From contig JAWANJ010000012.1 of the NCBI GenBank assembly GCA_038895395.1, positions 1-23,165 of the forward strand: a stretch of 23,165 nucleotides of DNA, in the 5' to 3' direction. A program made the translations under genes and the position numbers. This DNA is from DTGL01 sp038895395. GTDB taxonomy: Archaea > Iainarchaeota > Iainarchaeia > Iainarchaeales > DTGL01. Shown one piece after another: positions 7,484 through 14,858 of the stretch. Under the pieces are notes generated by a model. The model did not search any database. It saw only the letters and a program-made list of their open reading frames with translations, and was not told where the DNA came from. Each line of letters begins with the position of its first letter. Position 1 is the first letter of the stretch.

Positions 7484-8396
7484 GATTTTAAAAACAGAGC
7501 TTTGTGGCATAGAGCTGAAAAATCCCATAGTTTTAGCATCAGGAGTACTTGGGCTTAACAAAGAAACACTTATGATTGCACAAAAAGGTGGTGCTGCGGC
7601 TTTGACAATAAAAAGCATAACACTTGAGCCAAGAGAAGGCCATGAAACTCCAAATGTTGCTTTTTTTGAGTGTGGCATGCTAAACGCATTTGGATATAAC
7701 AACATCGGGCTTTGCAAAGCAAAACAAGAATTCTCAGATTTAAGTTGCTTTAAAGTTCCTGTTTTCGGTAGCTGCACTGCTGGAAGCCCTGAAGAATTTG
7801 CAAATCTAGTAAAAGAGCTTGATAAGATTGACTTTAAGGCCTTTGAGCTACCTGTTTCATGCCCGCACACACCAGGGCATGGATTGCTTTCTGGGCAAAA
7901 CGAGCGCAGGTTTGTTGAGAAGGTTATAAAAAAATGCAGGAAAAAGACAAAAAAACCAATTTTCTTGAAAATAAATGCAGGCCTTCCAAATTTTGCAGAG
8001 GTTTCGCTTTGTGCACAAAAAGCTGGTGCTGATGCAATTGTGTGCTCAAACACGCTTCCTGGGATGATAATTGATATAAATGCTAGAAGCCCTGTGCTAT
8101 CTTTCAAAAAAGGCGGTGTATCTGGTCCCGCAATAAGGCCCATGGTAATAAAAGCAGTTTATGAGCTCTACGAAACAATAAAGATTCCAATAATTGGAGT
8201 TGGCGGCATATCACGAGGAGAACATGTGATTGAATACTTGATGGCTGGTGCAAGTGCAGTTGGCATAGCCACTGGGGTATTACAAAGAGGCCCTTCTGTT
8301 TTCAAGAAATGCTCAAATGAAGTTGCACGCTGGATGAAAAAGCACAACTACAAAAACATTTCAGAGCTAATTGGGGTTGCACATGAGAGAGTTTGA
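7476..8396 (+). CDS. pyrD: Dihydroorotate dehydrogenase, class 1B catalytic subunit
   Basis: FMN enzyme oxidising dihydroorotate to orotate. At the start, LKTELCGIELKNPIVLASGVLG is typical of archaeal and Gram-positive class 1B enzymes. The catalytic base is Cys129 in the stretch P126-V-S-C-P-H. The FMN phosphate region is seen in GVGGISRGEHVIEYLMAGASAVGIATG. The usual Asn in NxSCPN is Pro126 here, which is unusual. Of several in-frame non-ATG starts (TTG 7458, TTG 7464, GTG 7467, GTG 7476) the GTG at 7476 is chosen because GGTGA at 7466-7470 is 5 nt upstream. This gives 306 residues and an 8-nt overlap with pyrF. The neighbouring pyrK confirms the NAD-dependent 1B type. Confidence 0.95.
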   Translation: MVEILKTELCGIELKNPIVLASGVLGLNKETLMIAQKGGAAALTIKSITLEPREGHETPNVAFFECGMLNAFGYNNIGLCKAKQEFSDLSCFKVPVFGSCTAGSPEEFANLVKELDKIDFKAFELPVSCPHTPGHGLLSGQNERRFVEKVIKKCRKKTKKPIFLKINAGLPNFAEVSLCAQKAGADAIVCSNTLPGMIIDINARSPVLSFKKGGVSGPAIRPMVIKAVYELYETIKIPIIGVGGISRGEHVIEYLMAGASAVGIATGVLQRGPSVFKKCSNEVARWMKKHNYKNISELIGVAHERV

Positions 8397-9141
8397 GAAC
8401 AACAAAATGATTGAAGGTCGATTGATTAAAAAAACAATAATTTGTGAAGACATTGCTGTTTTTGAGATTGTACTTGAGAAACAATTGAAAGCAAAGCCTG
8501 GCCAGTTTGTAATGCTTTGGATTCCAAATGTTGGAGAAAGACCTTTTAGCCCAACAAAAACTGGCAGAGTAGTAGAGTTGGCTGTAAAAAGGAGGGGAAC
8601 TTTCACAAGGAAACTTTTTACTATTGATGAAGGCTCATATGTTGGAGTCCGCGGACCTTATGGGAATGGGTTCAATACCAAAGGGGTGAAAAAAGCATTA
8701 GTCGTTGCTGGCGGCATAGGCATAGCAGCCCTAGTCAATCTAATAGAATCTTTGAAAGCCACAAAAGCAGATGTTGATGTTATATACTCTGCAAAAAAAT
8801 GCGAAAGCATGGTTTTTTTGGAGCGGATTAAGAAAAATGCAAAGGTTATTGCAATAATAGAGGAAAATAAATGCGTTAAAACAATCGAAGCATTGAAGGA
8901 GCTTGTTGATTCAAAAATATATGATTATATTTATTGCTGTGGTCCTGAGCCATTTATGGCTGAAGTCAGCAATTTTTGCAGAGAGGCCAATATCAGAGCT
9001 GAGTTTTCGCTTGAGAGAAAGATGAAATGCGCTGTTGGGATTTGCGGATCTTGCATATGCAATGGAAAACTTTTATGCAAAAGCGGGCCTGTTTTCTCTT
9101 GCTTACAGGTATCAAAAATTTTAGCTGAAAAGAAAGAATAA
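8383..9141 (+). CDS. pyrK: Dihydroorotate dehydrogenase electron transfer subunit
   Basis: Iron-sulfur flavoprotein that passes electrons from PyrD to NAD+. The 252-residue product has the FAD-binding RPFSPTKT motif, GPYGNGF, the nucleotide-binding VVAGGIGIAALVNL, and CCGPEPFM. The C-terminal [2Fe-2S] ligands are Cys216, Cys221, Cys224 and Cys232 (C-x4-C-x2-C-x7-C), followed by KSGPVF. The last Cys spacing is shorter than the roughly 12-15 residues common in PyrK, and an extra Cys226 lies in the loop. The ATG at 8383 overlaps the pyrD stop by 14 nt; TTG 8371 and ATG 8407 are alternatives. It is the last gene of the operon. Confidence 0.94.
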   Translation: MREFENNKMIEGRLIKKTIICEDIAVFEIVLEKQLKAKPGQFVMLWIPNVGERPFSPTKTGRVVELAVKRRGTFTRKLFTIDEGSYVGVRGPYGNGFNTKGVKKALVVAGGIGIAALVNLIESLKATKADVDVIYSAKKCESMVFLERIKKNAKVIAIIEENKCVKTIEALKELVDSKIYDYIYCCGPEPFMAEVSNFCREANIRAEFSLERKMKCAVGICGSCICNGKLLCKSGPVFSCLQVSKILAEKKE

Positions 9142-9142
9142 A

Positions 9143-9150
9143 TATTTAAA
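9143..9150 (+). promoter_or_regulatory. TATA box of the RuBisCO gene
   Basis: TATTTAAA begins 2 nt after the pyrK stop codon. A transcript start about 26 nt downstream (near 9172) would give a roughly 19-nt leader containing the ribosome binding site GGGTG at 9181-9185, 5 nt before the ATG. RuBisCO can therefore be transcribed apart from the pyr operon, although read-through is possible because no clear terminator intervenes. Confidence 0.65.
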
Positions 9151-9190
9151 AGAGAAAGAAGTAGATTGATACAAAAGCACGGGTGTTGTT

Positions 9191-10471
9191 ATGAGAAAAG
9201 AATATGTTGATTTGAGTTATAGGCCAACAAAAAAGGATCTTGTTTGCGAATATTACCTTGAGCCTGCAAAAGGCATTAGCTTAGAAGAAGCAGCCACACA
9301 TCTTGCTGGTGAAAGCTCAATAGATACGTGGTCAGACATACTTACGCTTTCGCCAAAGATTGCAAAAAGGCTTAAACCACATGTTTTCCTCATAGATAAA
9401 AAGAAAAGCACAATAAAGGTTGCGTACAACCCAGAAATTTTTGAATATGGTTCTGTACCTCAGCTTTTGAGCAGCATAGCTGGGAACATTTACAGCATGA
9501 AGCTTTTGGAAAACCTGAGATTGCAAGATGTTACAATACCAAGCAGCATGTTGAAAACATTTAGAGGTCCGAAATTTGGGCTTAATGGTGTAAGAAAAGC
9601 GCTCAAAGTAAAGAAAAGGCCTCTTGTTGGCACCATAGTAAAGCCAAAGGTTGGGCTAACAAGTGAGCAGCATGCCAAGGTTGCTTACGAGGCCTGGCTC
9701 GGCGGCTGCGATGTTGTAAAAGACGATGAAAATCTTACAAGCCAGAGGTTCAATCCTTTTGAGAAAAGAGTCAAGCTGACTTTAAAAGCTAGAGAGAAAG
9801 CTGAAAGGGAGACAGGCGAGCGCAAGGAATATATGTGCAATGTAACAGCACCGACATGTGAGGAGATGATAAGGAGGGCAAAGCTTGCAAAAAAGCTTGG
9901 AAGCAACTACATAATGATAGATATAATACCTGTTGGATGGACAGCACTACAAACGCTAAGAGAAGCAAATGAAGACCTTGGGCTGATAATTCATGCACAT
10001 AGGTGCATGCATTCTGCGCTCACTAGAAACAAGAAGCATGGCTTAAGCATGCTCATGATTGCGAAGTTGACAAGGTTGATAGGCCTTGATCAGCTGCATG
10101 TTGGCACAGTCGTTGGGAAAATGCATGGTGAAAAGCCAGAAGTTTTATGTGTTAGAGATGAATGTGTGCTTAAGCATGTGAAAGAGGATTACAACTCAAA
10201 TGTGCTGGAACAGGACTGGCAAGATATCAAGCCAGTGTTTCCAGTTGCTTCAGGAGGTTTACATCCGGTAATGATTCCTAAGCTTTTAGAAATATTTGGG
10301 AATGATATAATAATGCAATTTGGTGGCGGCATACATGCACATCCTCTTGGCACAAAAGCCGGAGCAAAAGCATGTAGGCAAGCCCTAGAGGCGGCACTTG
10401 AGGGTATCCCACTTGAAGAATTCGCAAAAAAATACAACGAACTGAAAGTTGCAGTTAAAAAATGGAGCTAA
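9191..10471 (+). CDS. rbcL: Ribulose-1,5-bisphosphate carboxylase, form III (archaeal)
   Basis: Carboxylates RuBP to two 3-phosphoglycerates; in archaea it serves nucleotide ribose salvage rather than the Calvin cycle. The 426-residue protein keeps the active site: Glu and Thr in AGESSIDTW, Lys151-x-Lys153 in KPKVGL, the carbamylated Lys177 with D-D-E180, His268/His270-Arg271 in HAHRCMH, His and loop-6 Lys310 in DQLHVGTVVGKMHGE, Ser in VASGGLHP, and FGGGIHAHP. The intact catalytic set separates it from RuBisCO-like proteins. Archaeal host, length and the neighbouring AMP phosphorylase indicate form III; the exact subform needs a tree. Own TATA box and GGGTG ribosome binding site. Confidence 0.97.
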   Translation: MRKEYVDLSYRPTKKDLVCEYYLEPAKGISLEEAATHLAGESSIDTWSDILTLSPKIAKRLKPHVFLIDKKKSTIKVAYNPEIFEYGSVPQLLSSIAGNIYSMKLLENLRLQDVTIPSSMLKTFRGPKFGLNGVRKALKVKKRPLVGTIVKPKVGLTSEQHAKVAYEAWLGGCDVVKDDENLTSQRFNPFEKRVKLTLKAREKAERETGERKEYMCNVTAPTCEEMIRRAKLAKKLGSNYIMIDIIPVGWTALQTLREANEDLGLIIHAHRCMHSALTRNKKHGLSMLMIAKLTRLIGLDQLHVGTVVGKMHGEKPEVLCVRDECVLKHVKEDYNSNVLEQDWQDIKPVFPVASGGLHPVMIPKLLEIFGNDIIMQFGGGIHAHPLGTKAGAKACRQALEAALEGIPLEEFAKKYNELKVAVKKWS

Positions 10472-10597
10472 CAACAATGGACAGCAATAATCCACCTTTA
10501 TTTAATAAAAGTTTAGTTTAAAGAAAAAACTTACATATTTTTAAAGAACGTTTACCTATATAATAATCTCAAAAGGCAGCAAAAGGCAGTGAGTTTT
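10472..10597 (+). promoter_or_regulatory. Spacer and promoter before AMP phosphorylase
   Basis: This 126-nt non-coding stretch holds a T-rich region (about 10495-10520) that may end the RuBisCO transcript, and two TATA candidates: ATATTTTTAAA at 10535-10545 and TATATAAT at 10557-10564. The second would start transcription near 10586, just before GTGAG and the ATG at 10598. A short tandem repeat (AAAAGGCAGC / AAAAGGCAGT, 10571-10590) overlaps the expected transcript start. Confidence 0.55.
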
Positions 10598-12118
10598 ATG
10601 GATGGTTATGCACTAAACTTGAACGCGAGACTTCTCCCAATAATTGCTGGAAAACCTGTTGCAATAGTAAATTCTGAAACAGCAAGGGAGTTAGGTATAA
10701 TGCCTCTAGACAGGCTGGAAATCATCAATCCCAAAAAAAGGAAGCGCTGTATAGCGATAGTAGATATTGCAAGAAGCTTTGTTAATAGGAATGAGATTGG
10801 TTTATTTGAAGAACTGTGGGAAGAGCTGAAAGTTACTGAAAACGAAACATTGTTGGTGAAACCTGCAGAAAGACCTAAAAGTGTGGATTATATAAAGAAA
10901 AAGGTTCTCGGTGCAAACTTAACTGAAGCGGAGATAAAACAAATAATAAAAGACATTGATCAAAACAAGATAAGTGATATTGAAGCAGGAGCTTTTATAA
11001 GCGCTGTTTATATAAATGGCTACAACATGGATGAAACAATAGCAGTAACGAAAGCGATAATTGAAAATGGCAAAAGAATAAAATTTGGTTTTGGTCCAAT
11101 TGTAGATAAACACTCGATTGGAGGTACCAATGGCAGGGCAACCATGATAATAGTTCCAATAGTTGCAGCTGCTGGATTGTATATTCCAAAAACTTCATCG
11201 CGTTCGATAACATCTGCTGCTGGCACTGCTGATGCCATGGAAGTTCTTGCAAACGTGTGTTTGTCTGATAAGGAAATAAAGGAGATAACCAAAAAAGTTG
11301 GGGGGATAATTGCCTGGGGTGGAGCACTAAACCTTGCACCAGTAGATGAAAAAATAATAAAGATAGAGTATCCTCTTTCCCTGAATCCACAAGGTCAAAT
11401 AATAGCAAGTGTTCTTGCAAAGAAGGCCTCAGTAGGCTCACAATATGTTGTAATAGATATCCCAATTGGAAAAGGACTGAAGATTGAAAGCAAAGCAGAT
11501 GCAGAAATAATGGCCGGTAGGTTTATTGAAGTTGGAAGAAGGCTTGGTATGCACATTGAAGCAGTTATTACTGACGGTAGCCAACCCGGTGGCCCAGCAT
11601 TTGGTCCAGCATTGGAAGCAAAACACGCATTGGAGATTTTGGAAGGCAAGCGTTTTGACAATCTTGCACAAAAGAGTTGTGAGCTAGCAGGCGTACTGCT
11701 TGAAATGACAGGAAAGGCAAAGAAAGGCAAAGGAACAGACCTTGCAAAGAAAATTCTACGTTCAGGAAAGGCTTTAAGAAAAATGAAGGAAATAATAAAA
11801 GCACAAAATGGTTCCATTTTTAGATCAAACGATATTGAATACGCAGACTATAAGGCAGATATTATATCAAAGAAAGAAGGTGAAATATCTCACATAGACA
11901 TAAGAAGAGTTACCAACATAGCTAGAACGGCTGGTGCGCCATACAACAAGAAAGCTGGTGTTCTTTTAGCTGTTGAGGTTGGGGACAGAGTCAAAAAAGG
12001 AACTCTTTTATATCAGATATTTGCCGAAAATAAGAGCAAACTTATGGCAGCAGTAAAAGAAGCTTCACAGGACAATGGTATTGAACTTGGAAGGATAATA
12101 ATTAAGAAGATTGAGTAA
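10598..12118 (+). CDS. deoA: AMP phosphorylase
   Basis: Phosphorolyses AMP (and other NMPs) to ribose-1,5-bisphosphate and the base, feeding the RuBisCO pathway. About 506 residues, matching archaeal AMP phosphorylases (about 500) rather than the shorter (about 430-440) thymidine phosphorylases. An N-terminal domain of about 85 residues precedes the catalytic domain, which has VDKHSIGG (residues 168-175), the phosphate-site TSSRSITSAAGTADAMEVL, and GSQPGGPAFGPALEA. The C-terminal region has the alpha/beta fold seen in the pyrimidine phosphorylase family. The ATG at 10598 is chosen over the in-frame GTG at 10589 because GTGAG lies just upstream. Together with RuBisCO it marks the AMP pathway. 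Confidence 0.95.
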   Translation: MDGYALNLNARLLPIIAGKPVAIVNSETARELGIMPLDRLEIINPKKRKRCIAIVDIARSFVNRNEIGLFEELWEELKVTENETLLVKPAERPKSVDYIKKKVLGANLTEAEIKQIIKDIDQNKISDIEAGAFISAVYINGYNMDETIAVTKAIIENGKRIKFGFGPIVDKHSIGGTNGRATMIIVPIVAAAGLYIPKTSSRSITSAAGTADAMEVLANVCLSDKEIKEITKKVGGIIAWGGALNLAPVDEKIIKIEYPLSLNPQGQIIASVLAKKASVGSQYVVIDIPIGKGLKIESKADAEIMAGRFIEVGRRLGMHIEAVITDGSQPGGPAFGPALEAKHALEILEGKRFDNLAQKSCELAGVLLEMTGKAKKGKGTDLAKKILRSGKALRKMKEIIKAQNGSIFRSNDIEYADYKADIISKKEGEISHIDIRRVTNIARTAGAPYNKKAGVLLAVEVGDRVKKGTLLYQIFAENKSKLMAAVKEASQDNGIELGRIIIKKIE

Positions 12119-12120
12119 GA

Positions 12121-12128
12121 TTTAAATA
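12121..12128 (+). promoter_or_regulatory. TATA box of the secreted hypothetical gene
   Basis: TTTAAATA lies 3 nt after the AMP phosphorylase stop. Its centre is about 46 nt before the ATG at 12171, so a transcript start near 12150 would give a roughly 21-nt leader holding GGTGGG (12158-12163), 7 nt before that ATG. This favours 12171 over the in-frame ATG at 12156, which would itself overlap the ribosome binding site. Confidence 0.65.
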
Positions 12129-12170
12129 AAAGGTTTGTCCTAAGAGTATTGACACATGGTGGGCTTTAGT

Positions 12171-12647
12171 ATGTACTTAAAAAAAATTTTGATTATTTTT
12201 CTACTTTTTTTTACAACACCCATTCTTGTGGTTTCTCAAGGCATTGCAAGCGTTTATGTTGAGGATATTTATGATGATCAAAATTTAGCAATAAGGGTTA
12301 GATGCTATGTGCCTGACAGCAACTTAGTTGAGCTGCGAATTTATGGGCCTGATGGTGGAGAACTAGCTGGGAATTATCCACCAGCGCAATCTTGCAGTGC
12401 ATTAGAATCCGGCACCTACGAAATTGGCCCACAGCAACAATTTGGTATACCTACTTGGAATGCTGGTGTTTATAGAATAGATGTTGTAATGCTAGATCCT
12501 GCAAATGCAAAGTGTGACCCTTGCTTTGTTAGCAGATCTGTGGCAATTAAAAGGACTTATAAGGCACTCTTGCCAGAGAATAACTTAGTTATTGCTTCTT
12601 TCGTACTTTTTTTAGCACTTGTTTTTGTGAACAAGAATAAAAGATAG
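12171..12647 (+). CDS. Secreted, C-terminally membrane-anchored protein of unknown function
   Basis: 158 residues that I do not recognise. Residues 1-23 look like a signal peptide: MYLKK, a hydrophobic stretch IIFLLFFTTPILVV, then SQG. The middle (about 25-135) is polar and beta-rich, with four cysteines (45, 75, 115, 118) that could form two disulfides, and resembles a small extracellular beta-sandwich domain. Residues 138-153 form a transmembrane segment followed by the basic tail NKNKR. The layout suggests one domain displayed outside the cell. The 3' end overlaps the 3' end of convergent ksgA by 59 nt. A function cannot be assigned. Confidence 0.8.
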   Translation: MYLKKILIIFLLFFTTPILVVSQGIASVYVEDIYDDQNLAIRVRCYVPDSNLVELRIYGPDGGELAGNYPPAQSCSALESGTYEIGPQQQFGIPTWNAGVYRIDVVMLDPANAKCDPCFVSRSVAIKRTYKALLPENNLVIASFVLFLALVFVNKNKR

Positions 12648-13452
12648 TTTTAAACATTTCTAAAAAGGTTTGTACTTCGGTTAAGTCAACTTTTTCATCA
12701 AGATCAAAACCATTTAGCAAGCGTTCTATCTTTTCATAGTTTAAACCAAAGTTTGATATTAAGAAACTTTCACCACACATGAGAGCATTTCTAAGATTCT
12801 TTTTTCTATACCTAAAGATCTCAGCAACGAACCTGTAGAAAAGAGATTCGTCCTCCAAAAATGTCTTCTTTTTAAGTGGAGTTATTTTCACTATAACCGA
12901 ATCTGATTTTGGTTTTGGAAAAAAAGAAGATGCACTTACCTTGGCCTTGAGCTCAATGTCTGCCTTGTATTGCGTAAAAACTGTTATAGCTGAGTAGCTT
13001 GGAAATCCAGGCAATGCTGTAAGCTTTTCCGCAAATTCTTCCTGAAATACCATAATTGCGCATTCAAAATTATATTTTAGGATTTTAAGCATTATTTTTT
13101 TGCTTATTCCATATGGTGGAATTGAAACTATCTTGTTAAACTCTGGAAGGCTTAACTTTAAAAAATCGCCACATAGGATAAAGGCATTCAACCCTTTCAA
13201 TTCTTCTCTTAACAATTCACACAGTTCTTCATCACACTCAACAGCATAAACAATACATTTCGAAGCAAGCTCTCTTGTAAGAAAACCGGTTCCGGCACCA
13301 ATCTCTATAACTTTGTCATCAGACTTTAACTCTGCTAGCTCAACAAGTTCTTTTATAACCTCTTCTCTTATTGTAAAATGCTGACCTAATTTTTTTTTAG
13401 GTCTTATCCTGTATTTTACAAATAGGTCATTTAATTCAGCCAAAAGGCTCAT
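12589..13452 (-). CDS. ksgA: rRNA small-subunit dimethyladenosine methyltransferase (Dim1/KsgA)
   Basis: SAM-dependent enzyme that dimethylates the two adjacent adenosines near the 3' end of 16S rRNA. The 287-residue protein has the N-terminal RNA-binding KLGQHF (21-26), the SAM motif VIEIGAGTGFL (48-58), the acidic residue after beta-2 in YAVECDE (Glu72), and GDFLKL (95-100). The catalytic motif IV, normally N-[LIP]-P-Y, reads I111-P-P-Y114, so the usual Asn is missing. The Lys-rich C-terminus extends about 20 residues beyond LEMFKTI into the overlap with the convergent secreted gene. It follows the DUF655 gene after 3 nt in the well-known archaeal order L21e-rpoF-DUF655-ksgA. Confidence 0.93.
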   Translation of the reverse strand: MSLLAELNDLFVKYRIRPKKKLGQHFTIREEVIKELVELAELKSDDKVIEIGAGTGFLTRELASKCIVYAVECDEELCELLREELKGLNAFILCGDFLKLSLPEFNKIVSIPPYGISKKIMLKILKYNFECAIMVFQEEFAEKLTALPGFPSYSAITVFTQYKADIELKAKVSASSFFPKPKSDSVIVKITPLKKKTFLEDESLFYRFVAEIFRYRKKNLRNALMCGESFLISNFGLNYEKIERLLNGFDLDEKVDLTEVQTFLEMFKTIFYSCSQKQVLKKVRKKQ

Positions 13453-13455
13453 ATG

Positions 13456-14019
13456 CTAAAACCGTTTCTTTTTATATGGTCTTACAAATAAGTAATATTT
13501 CTCGTTTGGGTTTGTGATCTCAGTTAGAATGCGCTTGACTATAAGCTTTAATGGGTTAGGTAACAATGGAATGCGCTTTTCTATATCTTCAAAAGAATCG
13601 AATGGTTTTTTTTCTCTTTCAGTCAATACTTGGTTAAGGTGCTTTTTTCCAATACCCGGCAATAACTCTAGTTGGTGCATCTTTACGCTTATTGGCACTG
13701 AGGTGTTGTAAAAATCCAAGAATCTCTTTTTATCTTCGTTAACTATTTTCTCAATTGCTGCCTCAAGTTCTGCTTTTGCAGAACCTGTTAGGTCATCATA
13801 GCTTATTCTTTTTTTTACTGATACTATAGCATCTCTTTTTTCTTTGCCTACATAGATGGTTTCAAATGTTTCTAATTGCCTAGCTGGTATTACTTCTAAA
13901 AGAGTAAAGTATTTTTTGCCCAAAACTTGGGCCATCAAATCTGAAGATTTAGCCTTAGGCCTATATATGCAATCTAGCACCAGGGCATATTCTTCCATAA
14001 AAATATTTTCGTTGTTCAT
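13456..14019 (-). CDS. DUF655 family protein (helix-hairpin-helix, probable nucleic acid binding)
   Basis: 187 residues matching the archaeal DUF655 family found between rpoF and ksgA. An N-terminal beta-rich region begins EEYALVLDCIYRP, a helical middle follows, and a helix-hairpin-helix element is seen in LELLPGIGKKHLNQVL, consistent with RNA or DNA binding. The C-terminus is basic (YKKKRF). The ATG at 14019 is chosen, with GGAG 5 nt upstream; a TTG at 14022 and an ATG at 13998 (MEEYALVLD) are alternatives. Its start overlaps the rpoF stop by 1 nt (TGATG). The exact biochemical role of the family is not established; context suggests ribosome or RNA-related work. Confidence 0.88.
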   Translation of the reverse strand: MNNENIFMEEYALVLDCIYRPKAKSSDLMAQVLGKKYFTLLEVIPARQLETFETIYVGKEKRDAIVSVKKRISYDDLTGSAKAELEAAIEKIVNEDKKRFLDFYNTSVPISVKMHQLELLPGIGKKHLNQVLTEREKKPFDSFEDIEKRIPLLPNPLKLIVKRILTEITNPNEKYYLFVRPYKKKRF

Positions 14020-14369
14020 CAACTCTCCTTCCTTTTAGGACCATATTTCTTTACAATTTGAAGTGCTGCTTCCAAATCTTCTTCTTTAATTTCGTCTTTT
14101 TTGTCTGGCAGCAAACGCATTATTTCAATCTCTTGTGGTAGTATGTCTATTATTTTAACCGCTAGTTCCTTCTTGATAGTACCCAACTTCATAAGCTCTT
14201 CCATTATTTTGTCTCTCTGCTTTTTTGTGACTTTTGAAAACATTTTAGCATATTTTAAGGCTTCCTCTTGTTCGTAGCTTAGCTCTGAATCGAGCTTTCT
14301 TTTTTCTAAAAGATTCTTAACTTTTGACAATGGCACTGGTTCTCTTGAAATAAGTTTTTCGCCTATCAT
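14019..14369 (-). CDS. rpoF: DNA-directed RNA polymerase subunit F (Rpb4 homologue)
   Basis: A 116-residue helical protein with the Rpb4/RpoF pattern: an N-terminal segment MIGEKLISREPVPLSKVKNLL, acidic/basic helices, and the HRDC-like C-terminal end LPQEIEIMRLLPDKKDEIKE. It pairs with RpoE (Rpb7) in the polymerase stalk. The ATG overlaps the L21e stop (ATGA) and the stop overlaps the DUF655 start, so the block is tightly coupled in translation. Confidence 0.95.
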   Translation of the reverse strand: MIGEKLISREPVPLSKVKNLLEKRKLDSELSYEQEEALKYAKMFSKVTKKQRDKIMEELMKLGTIKKELAVKIIDILPQEIEIMRLLPDKKDEIKEEDLEAALQIVKKYGPKRKES

Positions 14370-14665
14370 TTTTTATCTACCTCCAAAACCTTTAAATGCA
14401 CTGGATGCGCCAAAACAATTTTCTCTTTTTTTCCATCCCTGAGTTTAACCTCAACAGCATCACCCCTATAACCAATTACCTTTCCGCTTAGCCCTTGAAA
14501 CCTTGGGTGTGGAAGGCCCTCATGAAAAGAGCTATTTATGTTTATTTGAACTGTTGAGTTAATATTCGGTTTTGAAAGTATTTTTGTTACTGTAAGCTTC
14601 TCTTTTGGAGCCGCCAACTTATGTCTTGTTTTAGACCTTTGTCCTCTAGACCTTTTACCAGTCAT
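14366..14665 (-). CDS. rpl21e: 50S ribosomal protein L21e
   Basis: Archaeal/eukaryotic-type ribosomal protein. The start at 14665 gives MTGKRSRGQRSKTRHKLA, the expected basic L21e N-terminus, with a GGTGAT ribosome binding site 3 nt upstream. An in-frame ATG at 14701 would add 12 residues unlike the family and is rejected. The body has FHEGLPHPRFQGLSGKVIGY, the diagnostic region for 23S rRNA contact. The 99-residue length is normal. It is the first gene of the L21e-rpoF-DUF655-ksgA operon. Confidence 0.96.
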   Translation of the reverse strand: MTGKRSRGQRSKTRHKLAAPKEKLTVTKILSKPNINSTVQININSSFHEGLPHPRFQGLSGKVIGYRGDAVEVKLRDGKKEKIVLAHPVHLKVLEVDKK

Positions 14666-14701
14666 CGAATCACCATTCTTGCCTCTACTCAAAAATTGCA
14701 T

Positions 14702-14858
14702 TAAGAGTAAAATATATCTTCCAAGGAAAACTATTTAAAATAGCGTCCTTTTTAAAAAATAAAAGATTTAAAGATAGAATTTTTGTGCCCTTTCTTATGT
14801 TTTAAAAAGGATTTAAAAATGTTTCTTTCGCACTTTTAATAATCACAGGTGTATTATC
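14702..14858. promoter_or_regulatory. Divergent promoters of the L21e operon and TBP
   Basis: AT-rich spacer. For TBP, GATTTAAAAAT at 14810-14820 is a TATA box placing the transcript start near 14841, with AGGTG (14847-14851) in the short leader before the ATG at 14859. On the minus strand, CTATTTTAAATAG at 14731-14743 is a strong TATA candidate for L21e (leader of about 45 nt), and ATATATTTTAC near 14709-14719 is a closer alternative. No gene is seen between them. Confidence 0.65.

Noticed and set aside
7367..8143. 258-codon open frame on the minus strand
   Set aside because: It is the antisense of pyrF/pyrD, which have clear catalytic motifs; its product has no recognisable pattern.
10571..10590. 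Tandem AAAAGGCAGC/AAAAGGCAGT before AMP phosphorylase as a regulator site
   Set aside because: Only two 10-bp copies with no dyad; noted in the promoter entry but not enough for a claim.
10995..11817. Long minus-strand open frames opposite AMP phosphorylase
   Set aside because: Low-complexity Leu/Gln/Ser products in several overlapping frames, typical of the antisense of an AT-rich coding gene.
14666..14701. Upstream ATG of L21e adding 12 residues
   Set aside because: The ATG at 14665 has a GGTGAT site and matches the family N-terminus; the extension does not.
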